From Flavobacteriaceae bacterium UBA2765 (GTDB lineage Bacteria > Bacteroidota > Bacteroidia > Flavobacteriales > Flavobacteriaceae), in assembly GCA_002352665.1 (NCBI GenBank), contig DEIV01000078.1, forward strand, positions 1 to 25,311: DNA of 25,311 nucleotides. Reading direction: 5' to 3'. Below the pieces are notes generated by a model. The model worked only from the letters and a program-made list of their open reading frames with translations. It was not told where the DNA came from and made no database searches. This document shows positions 16,237-24,492 of this stretch, one piece after another. The stretch's first letter is position 1. Each line of letters begins with the position of its first letter. The translations under genes were made by a program, and so were the position numbers.

Positions 16237-17097
16237 ATGATTAATTCTTCTTTAAAAGCTATAACAGGTATTTTTTTGCTTTTATTTTCCGTAAAACTAT
16301 CGGGACAAGAGCCAGAACCTAATAAATATACATCCTCTAATAAAGGTAAGTTTTTTTTAAGTTGGGGAGGCAATAGGGAGTCTTTTTCAAGGTCTGACAT
16401 CAATTTTAAAGGTGATAACTATGATTTTACGCTTAAGGATGTAAAAGCCCATGACAAACCTAAAGGATGGCATGTAGATTATATCAATCCCGCTAGGATG
16501 ACCATTCCTCAAACCAATGCCAAAATAGGTTATTTTATTTCTGATCATTATGCTATTGCTTTAGGGCTTGACCATATGAAATATGTAATGACTCAAAATC
16601 AAATTACAAATATTGATGGTATTATTAATCTGTCAGCAACAGAACAAGGAGCTCAATTTAATGGTACCTATGACAATGCCTCTATACCATTGACCGAAGA
16701 ATTTCTTACATTTGAACATACTGATGGATTGAACTATATCCATACTGAATTTTCTAGGGTAGATGATATCTCCTCTATTTTTAATGTTCAAAACACTGAT
16801 AAATTTCAACTCAATATAAGCGAAGGTGTTGGGGCAGGGGTTTTATATCCAAAAACCAATGCTACTTTATTGTCAAGGGATCGTTATGATGAATTTCATC
16901 TTGCCGGATATGGGGTTTCAGTAAGAGCGGGATTAACTTTTACCTTTTTTAAACACTTTTTTATTCAAGGCGATCTTAAAGGAGGATATATAGATATGAA
17001 TGATATAAGAACTACCAGTGATCCGTCTGATAGTGCTTCTCAATCATTTTTTTATTTTCAACGTATTATTTCCTTTGGTGGTGTTTTTAGAATTTAA
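16237..17097 (+). CDS. Putative outer-membrane beta-barrel protein, function unknown
   Basis: A 286-aa exported protein. A hydrophobic signal peptide (about 7-22, ending near KLSGQ) precedes a mature region rich in alternating polar and hydrophobic strands with many aromatic and glycine residues. Examples are GKFFLSWGGNRESFS, AKIGYFISDHYAIALGLDHMKYVM, VSVRAGLTFTFFKHFFIQGDLKGGYI and the last strand IISFGGVFRI, which ends in an aromatic-plus-hydrophobic pattern typical of barrel C-termini. This suggests a small outer-membrane barrel of perhaps 8-12 strands. I cannot name the family. It begins 13 bp after kdsA and 31 bp before the transglutaminase-like gene, so it is probably co-transcribed with LPS synthesis, in keeping with an outer-membrane location. 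Confidence 0.75.
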   Translation: MINSSLKAITGIFLLLFSVKLSGQEPEPNKYTSSNKGKFFLSWGGNRESFSRSDINFKGDNYDFTLKDVKAHDKPKGWHVDYINPARMTIPQTNAKIGYFISDHYAIALGLDHMKYVMTQNQITNIDGIINLSATEQGAQFNGTYDNASIPLTEEFLTFEHTDGLNYIHTEFSRVDDISSIFNVQNTDKFQLNISEGVGAGVLYPKTNATLLSRDRYDEFHLAGYGVSVRAGLTFTFFKHFFIQGDLKGGYIDMNDIRTTSDPSDSASQSFFYFQRIISFGGVFRI

Positions 17098-17128
17098 CAG
17101 AAATAGTACAATTTTTTTGGCATAAATT

Positions 17129-18115
17129 ATGTTTTATAAAAGTATGAAGTTCCTATTTTCAACCCTTTTTATTTTTTTTACATTAATTGCAGTAACTGCT
17201 CAAAATTTTAAGAATGTTGACAGTATTGTTAGGTTATATCCAAATAAATATGGCAATGCAGACCAATTGTCAGAGCAAATAGCTAAAGATTTTACGACTG
17301 ATATAGATAAAGTTAGAGCTATCTATACATGGTTGGCTTTAAATGTTTCTTATGATTTAGAAACTTTTTACAGTGGTAATACAGCCATCAATTTTAGTTA
17401 TACCGATCAAGCAGATTTACAAAGAAAGCAAACCGCCATAACCACCAATACTGTAAATAGTACGTTACGAACTAAAAAAGCCATCTGTGAAGGCTATGCA
17501 CAAACCTTTAAACAGGTATCTGAAAAGTTAAGTATTCCGTGTATGTTGGTAGGCGGGTTTTCTAAAGGAGATGTTAGTAATATTGGTGTTATCCCTAAAA
17601 ATGAGGATCATGCATGGAATGCTGTAAAAATTAATAAACAATGGTATTTGATTGATGCCACCTGGGGTGCCGGTTATACTAATGGTGCGAAATGGGTACA
17701 ACGTTTTAATGATTTCTTTTTCTTTACCAAACCTGAAGAGTTTGCCAAAACTCACTTTCCATCAGAACCAACTTGGTTAATGACAAGAAAGAAAATTTCA
17801 AAACAAGATTTTTATACAAGTCCCATTTACGAAATGGCATTCTTTAAAAATAAACTTACCCTTCTATCGCCTCTAAAAGGTGAAATTCATGCTAAACTTG
17901 GTGAAAATATTAAATTTACCATGGGAAAAATTCCTGAAAACCTAAGTTTATATTACGCCTTTAAAGGGGATAAATTTAGTGAGAAGATTGTACCAAATTG
18001 TGTAGATGATATCTGCACTTTTACAATACCTTTTACCAATACAACAAATTCAGAATTGATAATTTTCGTCAATAAACAAACCGCTCTGCAGTATAGAGTT
18101 ATTTTAAGAGAATAG
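17129..18115 (+). CDS. Exported transglutaminase-like (cysteine peptidase fold) protein
   Basis: A 328-aa protein with a signal peptide (about 6-24, ending VTAQ). A transglutaminase-core domain follows (about 45-185), then a C-terminal beta-rich region. The catalytic triad can be placed: C120 in AICEGYAQTF, H161 in DHAWNAVK, D176 in YLIDATWG. These stand in the standard order and spacing of the family, and VRAIYTWLALNVSYD at about 62-76 is the usual upstream segment. Bacterial members of this group are mostly thought to be proteases or to act on the cell envelope; the substrate is unknown. An ATG at 17144 is an alternative start that trims five residues before the signal core. Its stop is only 2 bp from the stop of the convergent ribonucleotide reductase gene, with no room for a terminator. 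Confidence 0.9.
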   Translation: MFYKSMKFLFSTLFIFFTLIAVTAQNFKNVDSIVRLYPNKYGNADQLSEQIAKDFTTDIDKVRAIYTWLALNVSYDLETFYSGNTAINFSYTDQADLQRKQTAITTNTVNSTLRTKKAICEGYAQTFKQVSEKLSIPCMLVGGFSKGDVSNIGVIPKNEDHAWNAVKINKQWYLIDATWGAGYTNGAKWVQRFNDFFFFTKPEEFAKTHFPSEPTWLMTRKKISKQDFYTSPIYEMAFFKNKLTLLSPLKGEIHAKLGENIKFTMGKIPENLSLYYAFKGDKFSEKIVPNCVDDICTFTIPFTNTTNSELIIFVNKQTALQYRVILRE

Positions 18116-18117
18116 TG

Positions 18118-20673
18118 TCAGCCACATTTGGAGTGTCCACAACTTTTACAAATCAAACAGCCTTCTTCAAATATTAATCCTTCAGGATCATTACATTCGG
18201 GACATTTTTTATCAGCCGCTTGAGTGCCTTCCGGAACAAATCGTTTTAAAGCTCTGGCTACACCATTTTTCCAAGTATTGATATGCTCGTCATATAAGTT
18301 TAAATTCTGAATAAGATCAACTACATAAGCCATAGGCATTCCATGACGCAATACCCCTGAAATTAACTTGGCATAATTCCAAAATTCTTTATCAAATGAT
18401 CTAGACAATCCTTCTATGGTTGTTTTATAACCGTCACTATCAATATATTGAAAATCATATCTCGAAATTCCATTATCACTTCTGTTTTTTAAGACCCATC
18501 CTTTTTCTACCCATTGCGGTAAATTAAAAGCATCTTTCATTTTTCCTGTAAAGATCTCATAAGGCCTACCCTCAATTAAACCTATTACGGCTAACCATTT
18601 TTCAGATTCATTGTGAAAACGAATAATTTCGGCTTGAATTTTATCCGGTCGTTTCGCTACAAAGGTTTCAGTAAGATATGTATTGTCTTTTTCCTCTTTT
18701 TTATCATCAGTTGAAACTAAAATACCACTACGAGATCCGTCTCTATAAACGGTAATTCCTTTTAATCCTTTTTTCCAAGATTCAATATAAATATCTCCAA
18801 CCATATCTACAGTAACATCAGATGCCAAATTAATAGTAGAACTGATGGAGTGGGTAGTATATTTTTGGACTAATGATTGCATTTCAACCCGCTTATTCCA
18901 ATCTATTTCCGGAGCCGTAGCTCCTGCATAAGGGCTATCCTTTATTTCGGTTTTCCCAGTGGTATTCATCCAGGTTTCAAACTTTTTATGATACACTGTA
19001 AACTCTTCAAATGCATCTCCTAGATCATCTACAAAATCGACTTTTGAATTTTCATCACTGGTATTTACTTTTCTACGACGCACATATGACAGTAAAAATA
19101 CTGGTTCAATACCAGATGAGACCTGAGCCAACATACTTAAAGAACCTGTAGGTGCAACCGTACTGATAGATATATTTCTCCGACCGTTGTCCATCATTCT
19201 TTGATATAAATCAGGAAATTCATTACTCATCATTTGTACAAATTCAGAGGTATCTTCAATATTTCTATTGAACACTTCAAACTGACCTCTATTTATGGCC
19301 ATATCTATACTGCTATCAAACTCAGCAGTAAATTTGGTTTTCATAATATCATCAACTACTTTCAGTGCATCATCAGTATCAAATTTTATTCCTAAAGCAG
19401 CAATAGCATCCGCTAAGGCCGTAAAACCTAAGCCTGTTCTTCTTCCTTTTTTACCCGTTTCTGCCAATAGTTGCCAAATTTCCTTTTCTGTACGTTTGAT
19501 ATAATCAGGTTCAGGATCAGCCTCTATTTTGGCTAAAATCTTATCTGCTGCTTCTAATTCTAAATCTACCAAATCGTCCATTAAACGTTGTGATTCATAG
19601 ACTACTTCATAAAACTTTTTAGTATTAAATTTGGCTTTTTTTGTATAAGGATGATCAACAAAACTAAATAAATTTACCGCAATTAATCTACAACTGTCAC
19701 CGCCTTGCATGGCAATTTCTGAACAAGGATTTGTAGAGCTGTTTTTAAATTCCGGATATACTGAAGATGTTGAATAGTGATGTTGTCTATCCCAAAAAAT
19801 CAATCCTGGCTCAGCCGTATTATGTGCACATTTAATAATTTTTTGCCACAATTCTTGGGCATCAATTTCTTTGGTATATTTTGGTTCTGGACTCTCAATT
19901 GGCCATTGTAAGGTAAATTTTGTGTCATTTACCACCGCTTGCATAAAAGCATCAGACAATCTGATAGAAATATTTGCACCAGTTACTTTGGTTAGATCTT
20001 GTTTTATTGAAATAAAATCTTCTATATCAGGATGAGCCACGTCCATGGTTAACATCAATGCTCCACGGCGACCATTTTGAGCCACTTCTCTGGTGGTATT
20101 TGAAAAACGATTCATAAAGGAAACCGCTCCGGTAGTTGTTCCTGCTGCATTAGATACTGTAGCATCTTTAGGTCGTAATTCTGAAAGATCTACACCTACA
20201 CCACAACGTCTTTTAAATAATTGAGCCAATTGTTGATCAGTATTACAAACGCCTCCGTAAGAATCCAATACAGACGGGACCACAATACAATTTGAAAGTG
20301 AAGCAATTACTTGATCGTTACCCAAACCAAACATGACACTGCCTTGTGGAATTACATATTTAAAATCTTTAAATAATTGATAAATTTTCTCTGTTGTTAA
20401 AGGTTTTCTGGCTTTACCATAGGTAGATAAATTATCAGAAATAATATCTGTAGGTAGGTAATTTTTTTCTATTCTACCAAATTGAGCCGCCATGCGTTTG
20501 TGCATGTCATCCGGAGATTTTTCTAAATAATTACCCTTTTTATCTTTTAGACAATACTTATTTATCCATGTTGTAGCAGCTAATTCATCATTATTAAAAT
20601 AGGCTGATGACGTTTTTAGAACTTCTTGATATGTAAAAATAGGGGGTTTGGTTTTTATGGTTTCCTCAGACAT
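18118..20673 (-). CDS. nrdJ: Adenosylcobalamin-dependent (class II) ribonucleotide reductase
   Basis: Reduces ribonucleotides to deoxyribonucleotides using a thiyl radical made from adenosylcobalamin, without needing oxygen. In the 851 aa: redox cysteine C129 (SLSNC), C317 in the active-site motif NPCSE (N315, E319), partner C328 (GGDSCRLIAVNL), and the substrate-phosphate block STVAPTGSLSMLAQVSSG. The spacing of the three cysteines matches the Thermotoga-type NrdJ. A TSCPD-like region precedes a C-terminal zinc-ribbon-like tail with CPEC and CxxC pairs and the terminal CGHSKCG, expected to re-reduce the active site. There is no N-terminal ATP-cone, so activity control at that site is absent. 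A -7 element lies 29 nt upstream. No cobalamin riboswitch is recognisable in the 156-bp leader region. Confidence 0.96.
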   Translation of the reverse strand: MSEETIKTKPPIFTYQEVLKTSSAYFNNDELAATTWINKYCLKDKKGNYLEKSPDDMHKRMAAQFGRIEKNYLPTDIISDNLSTYGKARKPLTTEKIYQLFKDFKYVIPQGSVMFGLGNDQVIASLSNCIVVPSVLDSYGGVCNTDQQLAQLFKRRCGVGVDLSELRPKDATVSNAAGTTTGAVSFMNRFSNTTREVAQNGRRGALMLTMDVAHPDIEDFISIKQDLTKVTGANISIRLSDAFMQAVVNDTKFTLQWPIESPEPKYTKEIDAQELWQKIIKCAHNTAEPGLIFWDRQHHYSTSSVYPEFKNSSTNPCSEIAMQGGDSCRLIAVNLFSFVDHPYTKKAKFNTKKFYEVVYESQRLMDDLVDLELEAADKILAKIEADPEPDYIKRTEKEIWQLLAETGKKGRRTGLGFTALADAIAALGIKFDTDDALKVVDDIMKTKFTAEFDSSIDMAINRGQFEVFNRNIEDTSEFVQMMSNEFPDLYQRMMDNGRRNISISTVAPTGSLSMLAQVSSGIEPVFLLSYVRRRKVNTSDENSKVDFVDDLGDAFEEFTVYHKKFETWMNTTGKTEIKDSPYAGATAPEIDWNKRVEMQSLVQKYTTHSISSTINLASDVTVDMVGDIYIESWKKGLKGITVYRDGSRSGILVSTDDKKEEKDNTYLTETFVAKRPDKIQAEIIRFHNESEKWLAVIGLIEGRPYEIFTGKMKDAFNLPQWVEKGWVLKNRSDNGISRYDFQYIDSDGYKTTIEGLSRSFDKEFWNYAKLISGVLRHGMPMAYVVDLIQNLNLYDEHINTWKNGVARALKRFVPEGTQAADKKCPECNDPEGLIFEEGCLICKSCGHSKCG

Positions 20674-20702
20674 GTTTCTAATTTTGGATAAATAACTGTT
20701 GT

Positions 20703-20710
20703 CAAAATTA
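20703..20710 (-). promoter_or_regulatory. Bacteroidota -7 promoter element for nrdJ
   Basis: Minus-strand TAATTTTG (plus CAAAATTA) fits TAnnTTTG exactly, ending 29 nt before the nrdJ ATG. No -33 TTG at standard spacing. Confidence 0.5.
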
Positions 20711-20829
20711 GTGCAGAAATGAACTTATTTTAAGAAGAAAAAATTTAATTAATAACAAGTTGTAGTTGAAAACTTTTTTCAATTCATTTTTTCAAATTCA
20801 AAAATAAATTGCTATTTTATGAAGCCAAA

Positions 20830-21177
20830 TTAGTAAAGGCTTTGTGATTTTTGTAACACCTCTATTAAAATTTTATCATTTATTTCTTCAAGGGTTTTAT
20901 ACCGTAAGGAAACCATCATTTTTCTGTTTTCCGTAACCAAATGCTCTTGATGAATTTGTATTTGATTGCCTTTCCAAAAGCCAAGATCAACAAATTGTTT
21001 TTTATGACTGGCATTTAAATAGCAAAAAGGTTTATTGTTCAAATAATAAAAAGGGATATTGTATTTATACTTTAATTCTAGTACAGGGCAAGCATGTTCA
21101 ATGATTACCTGTAAATGTAATAATATAGATCGATATGGCTCCGGTTGATGGAGTATGTAATTTTCTGCGGGATTCAT
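20830..21177 (-). CDS. DUF1801 domain-containing protein
   Basis: A small (115 aa) soluble protein of the DUF1801/YdhG-like family, whose biochemical role is not established. The conserved layout is present: an N-terminal helix with YILHQPEPYRSILLHLQVII (about 7-26), then CPVLELKYKYNIPFYYLNNKPFCYLNASHKKQFVDLGFW (about 30-68), whose 'hpfYY-n-kpfcYl' pattern is typical. No TM helix or signal peptide. It is divergent from the membrane-protein/regulator unit across a 67-bp gap that also carries the operator at 21218-21239, so repression there could affect this gene too. Its own -7 element (minus TATTTTTG) ends only 7 nt before its ATG. Confidence 0.85.
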   Translation of the reverse strand: MNPAENYILHQPEPYRSILLHLQVIIEHACPVLELKYKYNIPFYYLNNKPFCYLNASHKKQFVDLGFWKGNQIQIHQEHLVTENRKMMVSLRYKTLEEINDKILIEVLQKSQSLY

Positions 21178-21184
21178 ATAATTA

Positions 21185-21192
21185 CAAAAATA
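21185..21192 (-). promoter_or_regulatory. Bacteroidota -7 promoter element for the DUF1801 gene
   Basis: Minus-strand TATTTTTG (plus CAAAAATA) fits TAnnTTTG and lies 7 nt before the DUF1801 ATG, implying a nearly leaderless transcript. It partly overlaps the region of the divergent promoter. Confidence 0.45.
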
Positions 21193-21193
21193 C

Positions 21194-21223
21194 TTGTTTT
21201 ATTCGTCATAAATATTAACTTTG
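21194..21223 (+). promoter_or_regulatory. Complete Bacteroidota promoter of the membrane protein/regulator unit
   Basis: TTG (21194-21196), a 19-bp spacer, and TAACTTTG (21216-21223) reproduce the Bacteroidota TTG-N19-TAnnTTTG promoter exactly. It is the best promoter match in the window. The -7 box overlaps the first half-site of the operator, an arrangement suited to repression. Confidence 0.75.
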
Positions 21224-21239
21224 CGTTTCAAAGTACTTT
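21218..21239 (+). promoter_or_regulatory. Operator 1 (ACTTTG-N5-CAAAGTACTTT)
   Basis: ACTTTG (21218-21223) and CAAAGT (21229-21234) are a perfect 6-bp inverted repeat with a 5-nt spacer. The right arm also forms the 10-bp palindrome AAAGTACTTT (21230-21239). The same block recurs at 22184-22205, and in both cases CAAAGT ends exactly 10 nt before the ATG. It is proposed as the binding site of the winged-helix regulator encoded at 21868. Confidence 0.65.
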
Positions 21240-21244
21240 TTATT

Positions 21245-21868
21245 ATGACACAAAAAGATTATTTAAAAGACATTTCTGAAATTAAAGAAATTATGAACCG
21301 CTCCACCAGATTTATTTCATTGAGTGGTTTGTCTGGAATTTTAGCCGGAACCTATGCCTTAGTAGGCGGGTTTATAGCTTATAAATTATTAGTAGGTTAT
21401 GGCTATGGTGATGGTGATGGGAGCATGCTTCCTCTTGGCATATTAGAACTTGTACTTATTGGGATTGCCATTATTATCGCTTTGCTTTCTATAGTGACGG
21501 CCTTTTTTTTAACGAAAAGAAAGGCTAAAAAAAATAATGAAAAAATATGGACACCTGCATCTAAACAATTATTTAGTAGTTTTTTTATTCCTATGATTAC
21601 CGGAGGTATTTTTATTCTATTATTAATTCATAGAGGTTATTACGGCTTAATTGCCCCTACCACACTTGTTTTCTATGGACTGGCATTGGTTAACGCAAGT
21701 AAATACACCTTGAGTCAAGTAAAATATTTAGGATTATTAGAAGTTGCTTTGGGTCTTTTATCGCTCTATTTCTTTGGAAATGGATTGTTATTTTGGGTTG
21801 TTGGTTTTGGAGGTTTACATATTGTTTATGGTGCATTAATGTATTTTAAAATGGAGAAAGGTAAATAA
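21245..21868 (+). CDS. Six-TM membrane protein coupled to a winged-helix regulator
   Basis: A 207-aa inner-membrane protein with a polar N-terminal helix (TQKDYLKDISEIKEIMNRS) and about six hydrophobic helices. I recognise the arrangement but not a named family: similar proteins stand directly upstream of HTH_27-type regulators in flavobacteria. The start is the ATG at 21245. The in-frame TTG eight codons upstream is part of the -7 box and the operator, so it is not a credible start. The stop codon overlaps the regulator's ATG by one base (TAATG), suggesting translational coupling and a fixed ratio of the two products. This pairing resembles a membrane sensor or anti-regulator with its transcription factor, but that role is inference. 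Confidence 0.85.
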   Translation: MTQKDYLKDISEIKEIMNRSTRFISLSGLSGILAGTYALVGGFIAYKLLVGYGYGDGDGSMLPLGILELVLIGIAIIIALLSIVTAFFLTKRKAKKNNEKIWTPASKQLFSSFFIPMITGGIFILLLIHRGYYGLIAPTTLVFYGLALVNASKYTLSQVKYLGLLEVALGLLSLYFFGNGLLFWVVGFGGLHIVYGALMYFKMEKGK

Positions 21869-22167
21869 TGAAGAATATTATTCAACATATTAATAAATTA
21901 TTCGACCATAGAGTAAGGTTAGGTATTATGTCGGCTTTGATGGTAAATGAAAGTGTCGACTTTAATACACTTAAAGATTTATTAGGAGTTACTGATGGTA
22001 ATTTAGCCAGTCATTTAAAAGCTTTAGAAAAAGTAGCTTATATAAATATTAACAAATCTTTTGTGGATAAAAAACCCAATACTAAATACAGCACTACTCA
22101 GCTCGGTTCTCTTGAATTTAAAAAACACATTGCCGCCTTAGAACGGATCATCAATAATCAAACGTAA
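21868..22167 (+). CDS. Winged-helix transcriptional regulator (HTH_27-like)
   Basis: A 99-aa single-domain DNA-binding protein. FDHRVRLGIMSALMV (12-26) is the first helix, DFNTLKDLLGVTDGNLASHLKALEKVAYI (31-59) holds the helix-turn-helix with the recognition helix about 42-54, and KSFVDKKPNTKYSTTQLG (63-80) is the wing. It ends in a helix suited to dimerisation. This matches the stand-alone winged-helix family PF13601 (HTH_27), related to ArsR/MarR-type repressors. It has no metal-binding cysteines. It is the only regulator in the window and sits between two copies of the ACTTTG-N5-CAAAGT operator, so autoregulation plus control of the next unit is the simplest model. Its stop is 16 bp before operator 2. 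Confidence 0.93.
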   Translation: MKNIIQHINKLFDHRVRLGIMSALMVNESVDFNTLKDLLGVTDGNLASHLKALEKVAYININKSFVDKKPNTKYSTTQLGSLEFKKHIAALERIINNQT

Positions 22168-22183
22168 AAAAATTTAACATTTT

Positions 22184-22205
22184 ACTTTGAAATACAAAGT
22201 ACTTT
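22184..22205 (+). promoter_or_regulatory. Operator 2 (ACTTTG-N5-CAAAGTACTTT)
   Basis: ACTTTG (22184-22189), 5-nt spacer, CAAAGT (22195-22200) and the palindrome AAAGTACTTT (22196-22205) repeat operator 1. Spacer length and the 10-nt distance to the ATG (22211) are identical. The overlapping -7 box (TTACTTTG) has one mismatch and no -33 TTG, so this promoter looks weaker than the first. Confidence 0.65.
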
Positions 22206-22210
22206 TAATT

Positions 22211-22708
22211 ATGAATAACAGAAAAAGACTTATCATTTGGTTATTTGAAAAATCTCAAATATTGTATACCAAATATTTTAAAAAAAATAAACCTTGGCAT
22301 ATTAATAAATCTGATTTATTACTATACCCTGAAGGATCGTTTGGTAAAAAATTAGGTGAATTTTTAGAATTACATGGTTTTGATATTATCCCTAAAGCGG
22401 AACGTCATGATGCTTATCATATTCTTACAGGTTATAATACCACAGTAGAGAGTGAAATAGCTCAACAATATTTATGCTTTGGCAATGGCAAACGAAGTCC
22501 ATATCTTTTTGGTGTTATGATTCTAGGCACTCTAATTTTACCTGAATATATAGGCTTTTACATTAAGTCTTATCATGTAGGTAAAACCGCTAATGTTTTT
22601 CATAATCTAGATTTTAAAAACCTATTGAACACCCCTTTTAACGATTTACAATCTTGTATTTTCTCAAAATCTCATATAAACAAATTAATTCAATCTCATC
22701 ATGCTTAA
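22211..22708 (+). CDS. COQ4-like family protein
   Basis: A 165-aa protein carrying the COQ4 metal-binding signature HDxxH-x11-E exactly: H66, D67, H70 and E82 (HDAYHILTGYNTTVESE). Flanking LYPEGSFGKKLGEFLELHGF (38-57) and the following QYLCFGNGKRSPY also fit the family. In eukaryotes COQ4 is a lipid- and metal-binding protein needed for ubiquinone ring modification. Flavobacteria normally make menaquinone, so ubiquinone synthesis is unlikely here and the substrate is probably another prenyl lipid or is unknown. The start is the ATG at 22211; the TTG at 22187 lies in operator 2. It overlaps the DUF4173 gene by 8 bp, forming an operon with three membrane-protein genes. Confidence 0.82.
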   Translation: MNNRKRLIIWLFEKSQILYTKYFKKNKPWHINKSDLLLYPEGSFGKKLGEFLELHGFDIIPKAERHDAYHILTGYNTTVESEIAQQYLCFGNGKRSPYLFGVMILGTLILPEYIGFYIKSYHVGKTANVFHNLDFKNLLNTPFNDLQSCIFSKSHINKLIQSHHA

Positions 22709-24113
22709 AAACATTTCATTACTCATTTCATCTTTTTTATTTAGCCTGTTATTTTTTCAAAAACAAATTGGCTTAAATTATCTGTTATTCGCTGTACTTG
22801 CTACCCTATTGTTAATTGTGTTTAATTTCAATAAATTCAAAGATAAAAACATATGGTTTTTTGCTGCTTCTTTTTTAGTCTCCTCATTAATGGTTTTTAT
22901 ATATCATTCATCTTTAGCATTGATAAGTAGTGTTATTGCATTTTTGATTCTATTAGGTGCATTAACAGAAATAAAATCATCATTATATGTCAAACTGATT
23001 AATGGATTTTATTCCGCAATTGCAGCTGGGTTCACCCATTACTACAATCAACTAACAAATGAATCCATTAAAGTTAAAAAGAGAGACATCAACTACCTGT
23101 ACTGGTTAAAAATGATTGGAATTCCCACTATTGTAATACTAGTATTTACAATTTTGTACAGAAGTGCCAATCCGTATTTTGATGAATTACTCCGGAAAAT
23201 AGATTTTAGTTTTATCAATTTACAATGGATCCTTTTTACCCTTATGGCATATTTTTTATTATTAAATATTATAAGTCCTTTAGCCATACAACCGACAACT
23301 AAATTAGATTTAGAAACCGGAAACCTCCTTAAGAAGGATCAGATAAAAAAACAATCTATAACAACGATCATTCAAGAAAATCAACTAGGCATTGTTTTAT
23401 TGGTACTCTTAAACCTCTTGATCTTATTTTACTTAGTAACTGATATCATCTATTTGTCAAATATCAAAGGTGTAAACGCCTCCGGATTATCAAAAACAGT
23501 ACATGAAGGTATCTATGCTCTAATTATTTCCATTGTCTTTGCCATTATCATTATTCTCTATTTCTTTAGAGGAAGTCTTAATTTTTATAAAAAAAATAAA
23601 CCGCTTAAAACGCTAACTGTTTTTTGGATTGCTCTTAATACCATACTTATTTTGGTAACTGCCTATAAAAATCAATTGTATGTTAGCCACTATGGATTTA
23701 CCTATAAAAGAATAGGTGTTTTTGTTTACCTCATCTTAACACTTATTGGTTTGGTAAGTACTTATATTAAAATAAATGCAAAATACAACCTTTGGTATTT
23801 ATGTAGAAAAAATTTGAGCATTGGCTTTGTAATATTAATAATGTCAAGTCTAATAAATTGGGATCTACTCATAACACATTACAATACTAAAATGGCTAAG
23901 AATATTGATGTAAAGTACTTGATTAATTTATCTGATAATAATACTTTTCTTCTAATGGATTATTATCAAAAACATACTTTAGACTTTGAAATTCAAAGAA
24001 AAATTGACATTAAACATGAACAATATCTAACAAAACTAAAAGGAAATTCATGGCAAGAACTGATTTATGATAATTTAAAAAACAACCCAAAATATGCTTA
24101 TGAAAATAATTAA
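22701..24113 (+). CDS. DUF4173 domain-containing integral membrane protein
   Basis: A 470-aa polytopic inner-membrane protein with about eleven to twelve hydrophobic helices and a soluble C-terminal tail (about 385-470). The DUF4173 hallmark LYRSANPYFDEL (152-163), followed by helix FINLQWILFTLMAYFLLL, is clear, as is the later SHYGFTYKRIGVFVYLILTLIGL block (about 330-352), which fits the family's Y-G-x-T-x-x-R motif. No biochemical function is known for this family. The start overlaps the COQ4-like stop by 8 bp and its stop is overlapped by the next gene, so the unit is tightly coupled. Related DUF4153/DUF4173 proteins are frequently encoded near small winged-helix regulators. Confidence 0.88.
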   Translation: MLKNISLLISSFLFSLLFFQKQIGLNYLLFAVLATLLLIVFNFNKFKDKNIWFFAASFLVSSLMVFIYHSSLALISSVIAFLILLGALTEIKSSLYVKLINGFYSAIAAGFTHYYNQLTNESIKVKKRDINYLYWLKMIGIPTIVILVFTILYRSANPYFDELLRKIDFSFINLQWILFTLMAYFLLLNIISPLAIQPTTKLDLETGNLLKKDQIKKQSITTIIQENQLGIVLLVLLNLLILFYLVTDIIYLSNIKGVNASGLSKTVHEGIYALIISIVFAIIIILYFFRGSLNFYKKNKPLKTLTVFWIALNTILILVTAYKNQLYVSHYGFTYKRIGVFVYLILTLIGLVSTYIKINAKYNLWYLCRKNLSIGFVILIMSSLINWDLLITHYNTKMAKNIDVKYLINLSDNNTFLLMDYYQKHTLDFEIQRKIDIKHEQYLTKLKGNSWQELIYDNLKNNPKYAYENN

Positions 24114-24492
24114 AACTTCAGCCAAAGCGGCTTTATTATCATCCGCATTATTGACCATAGCGGTTATCGGAATAGTAAATCCCATAAATTTTTATTTTAT
24201 TCTAATACCATTTGTTTCAATCATAATTACATTTATAATAAGTGTCTTGATGATAGTTGTAACTATAGTACCTTTTGATATTCTAAAGAATAAATCCTTT
24301 ACTAATAAAGCTATTTTTAATACTTATTTCCCTTTTTATGCCATATCATTCTTTACGATTTGCTCATTATTGATTATAAATTTCAATTTAGATGAATTCT
24401 ATATTATGGTCTTTTCAATTGCATATTTGACAGCCATGCCAACTTGGATTTGGTTTTTTAAACCCTCAAAAAAAATAGAAAATGAAAAATAA
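24094..24492 (+). CDS. Small membrane protein of the DUF4173 unit, unknown function
   Basis: A 132-aa protein with about four hydrophobic helices: ALLSSALLTIAVIGIV, FYFILIPFVSIIITFIISVLMIV, a third around FPFYAISFFTICSLLII, and a fourth around IMVFSIAYLTAMPTWIWFF. It ends in a short charged tail. No family recognised. Two ATGs (24094 and 24100) are possible; both overlap the DUF4173 gene. The downstream DUF1361 start overlaps its stop by 11 bp, so it sits inside a string of overlapping genes. Conserved gene order in other genomes would be the best clue to its role. Confidence 0.7.
   Translation: MLMKIIKTSAKAALLSSALLTIAVIGIVNPINFYFILIPFVSIIITFIISVLMIVVTIVPFDILKNKSFTNKAIFNTYFPFYAISFFTICSLLIINFNLDEFYIMVFSIAYLTAMPTWIWFFKPSKKIENEK

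Noticed and set aside
20766..20782. AT-only hairpin TTGAAAA-CTT-TTTTCAA between nrdJ and the DUF1801 gene
   Set aside because: It has a weak stem dominated by A-T pairs in AT-rich DNA; it could serve as a terminator for DUF1801 but is not distinguishable from chance.
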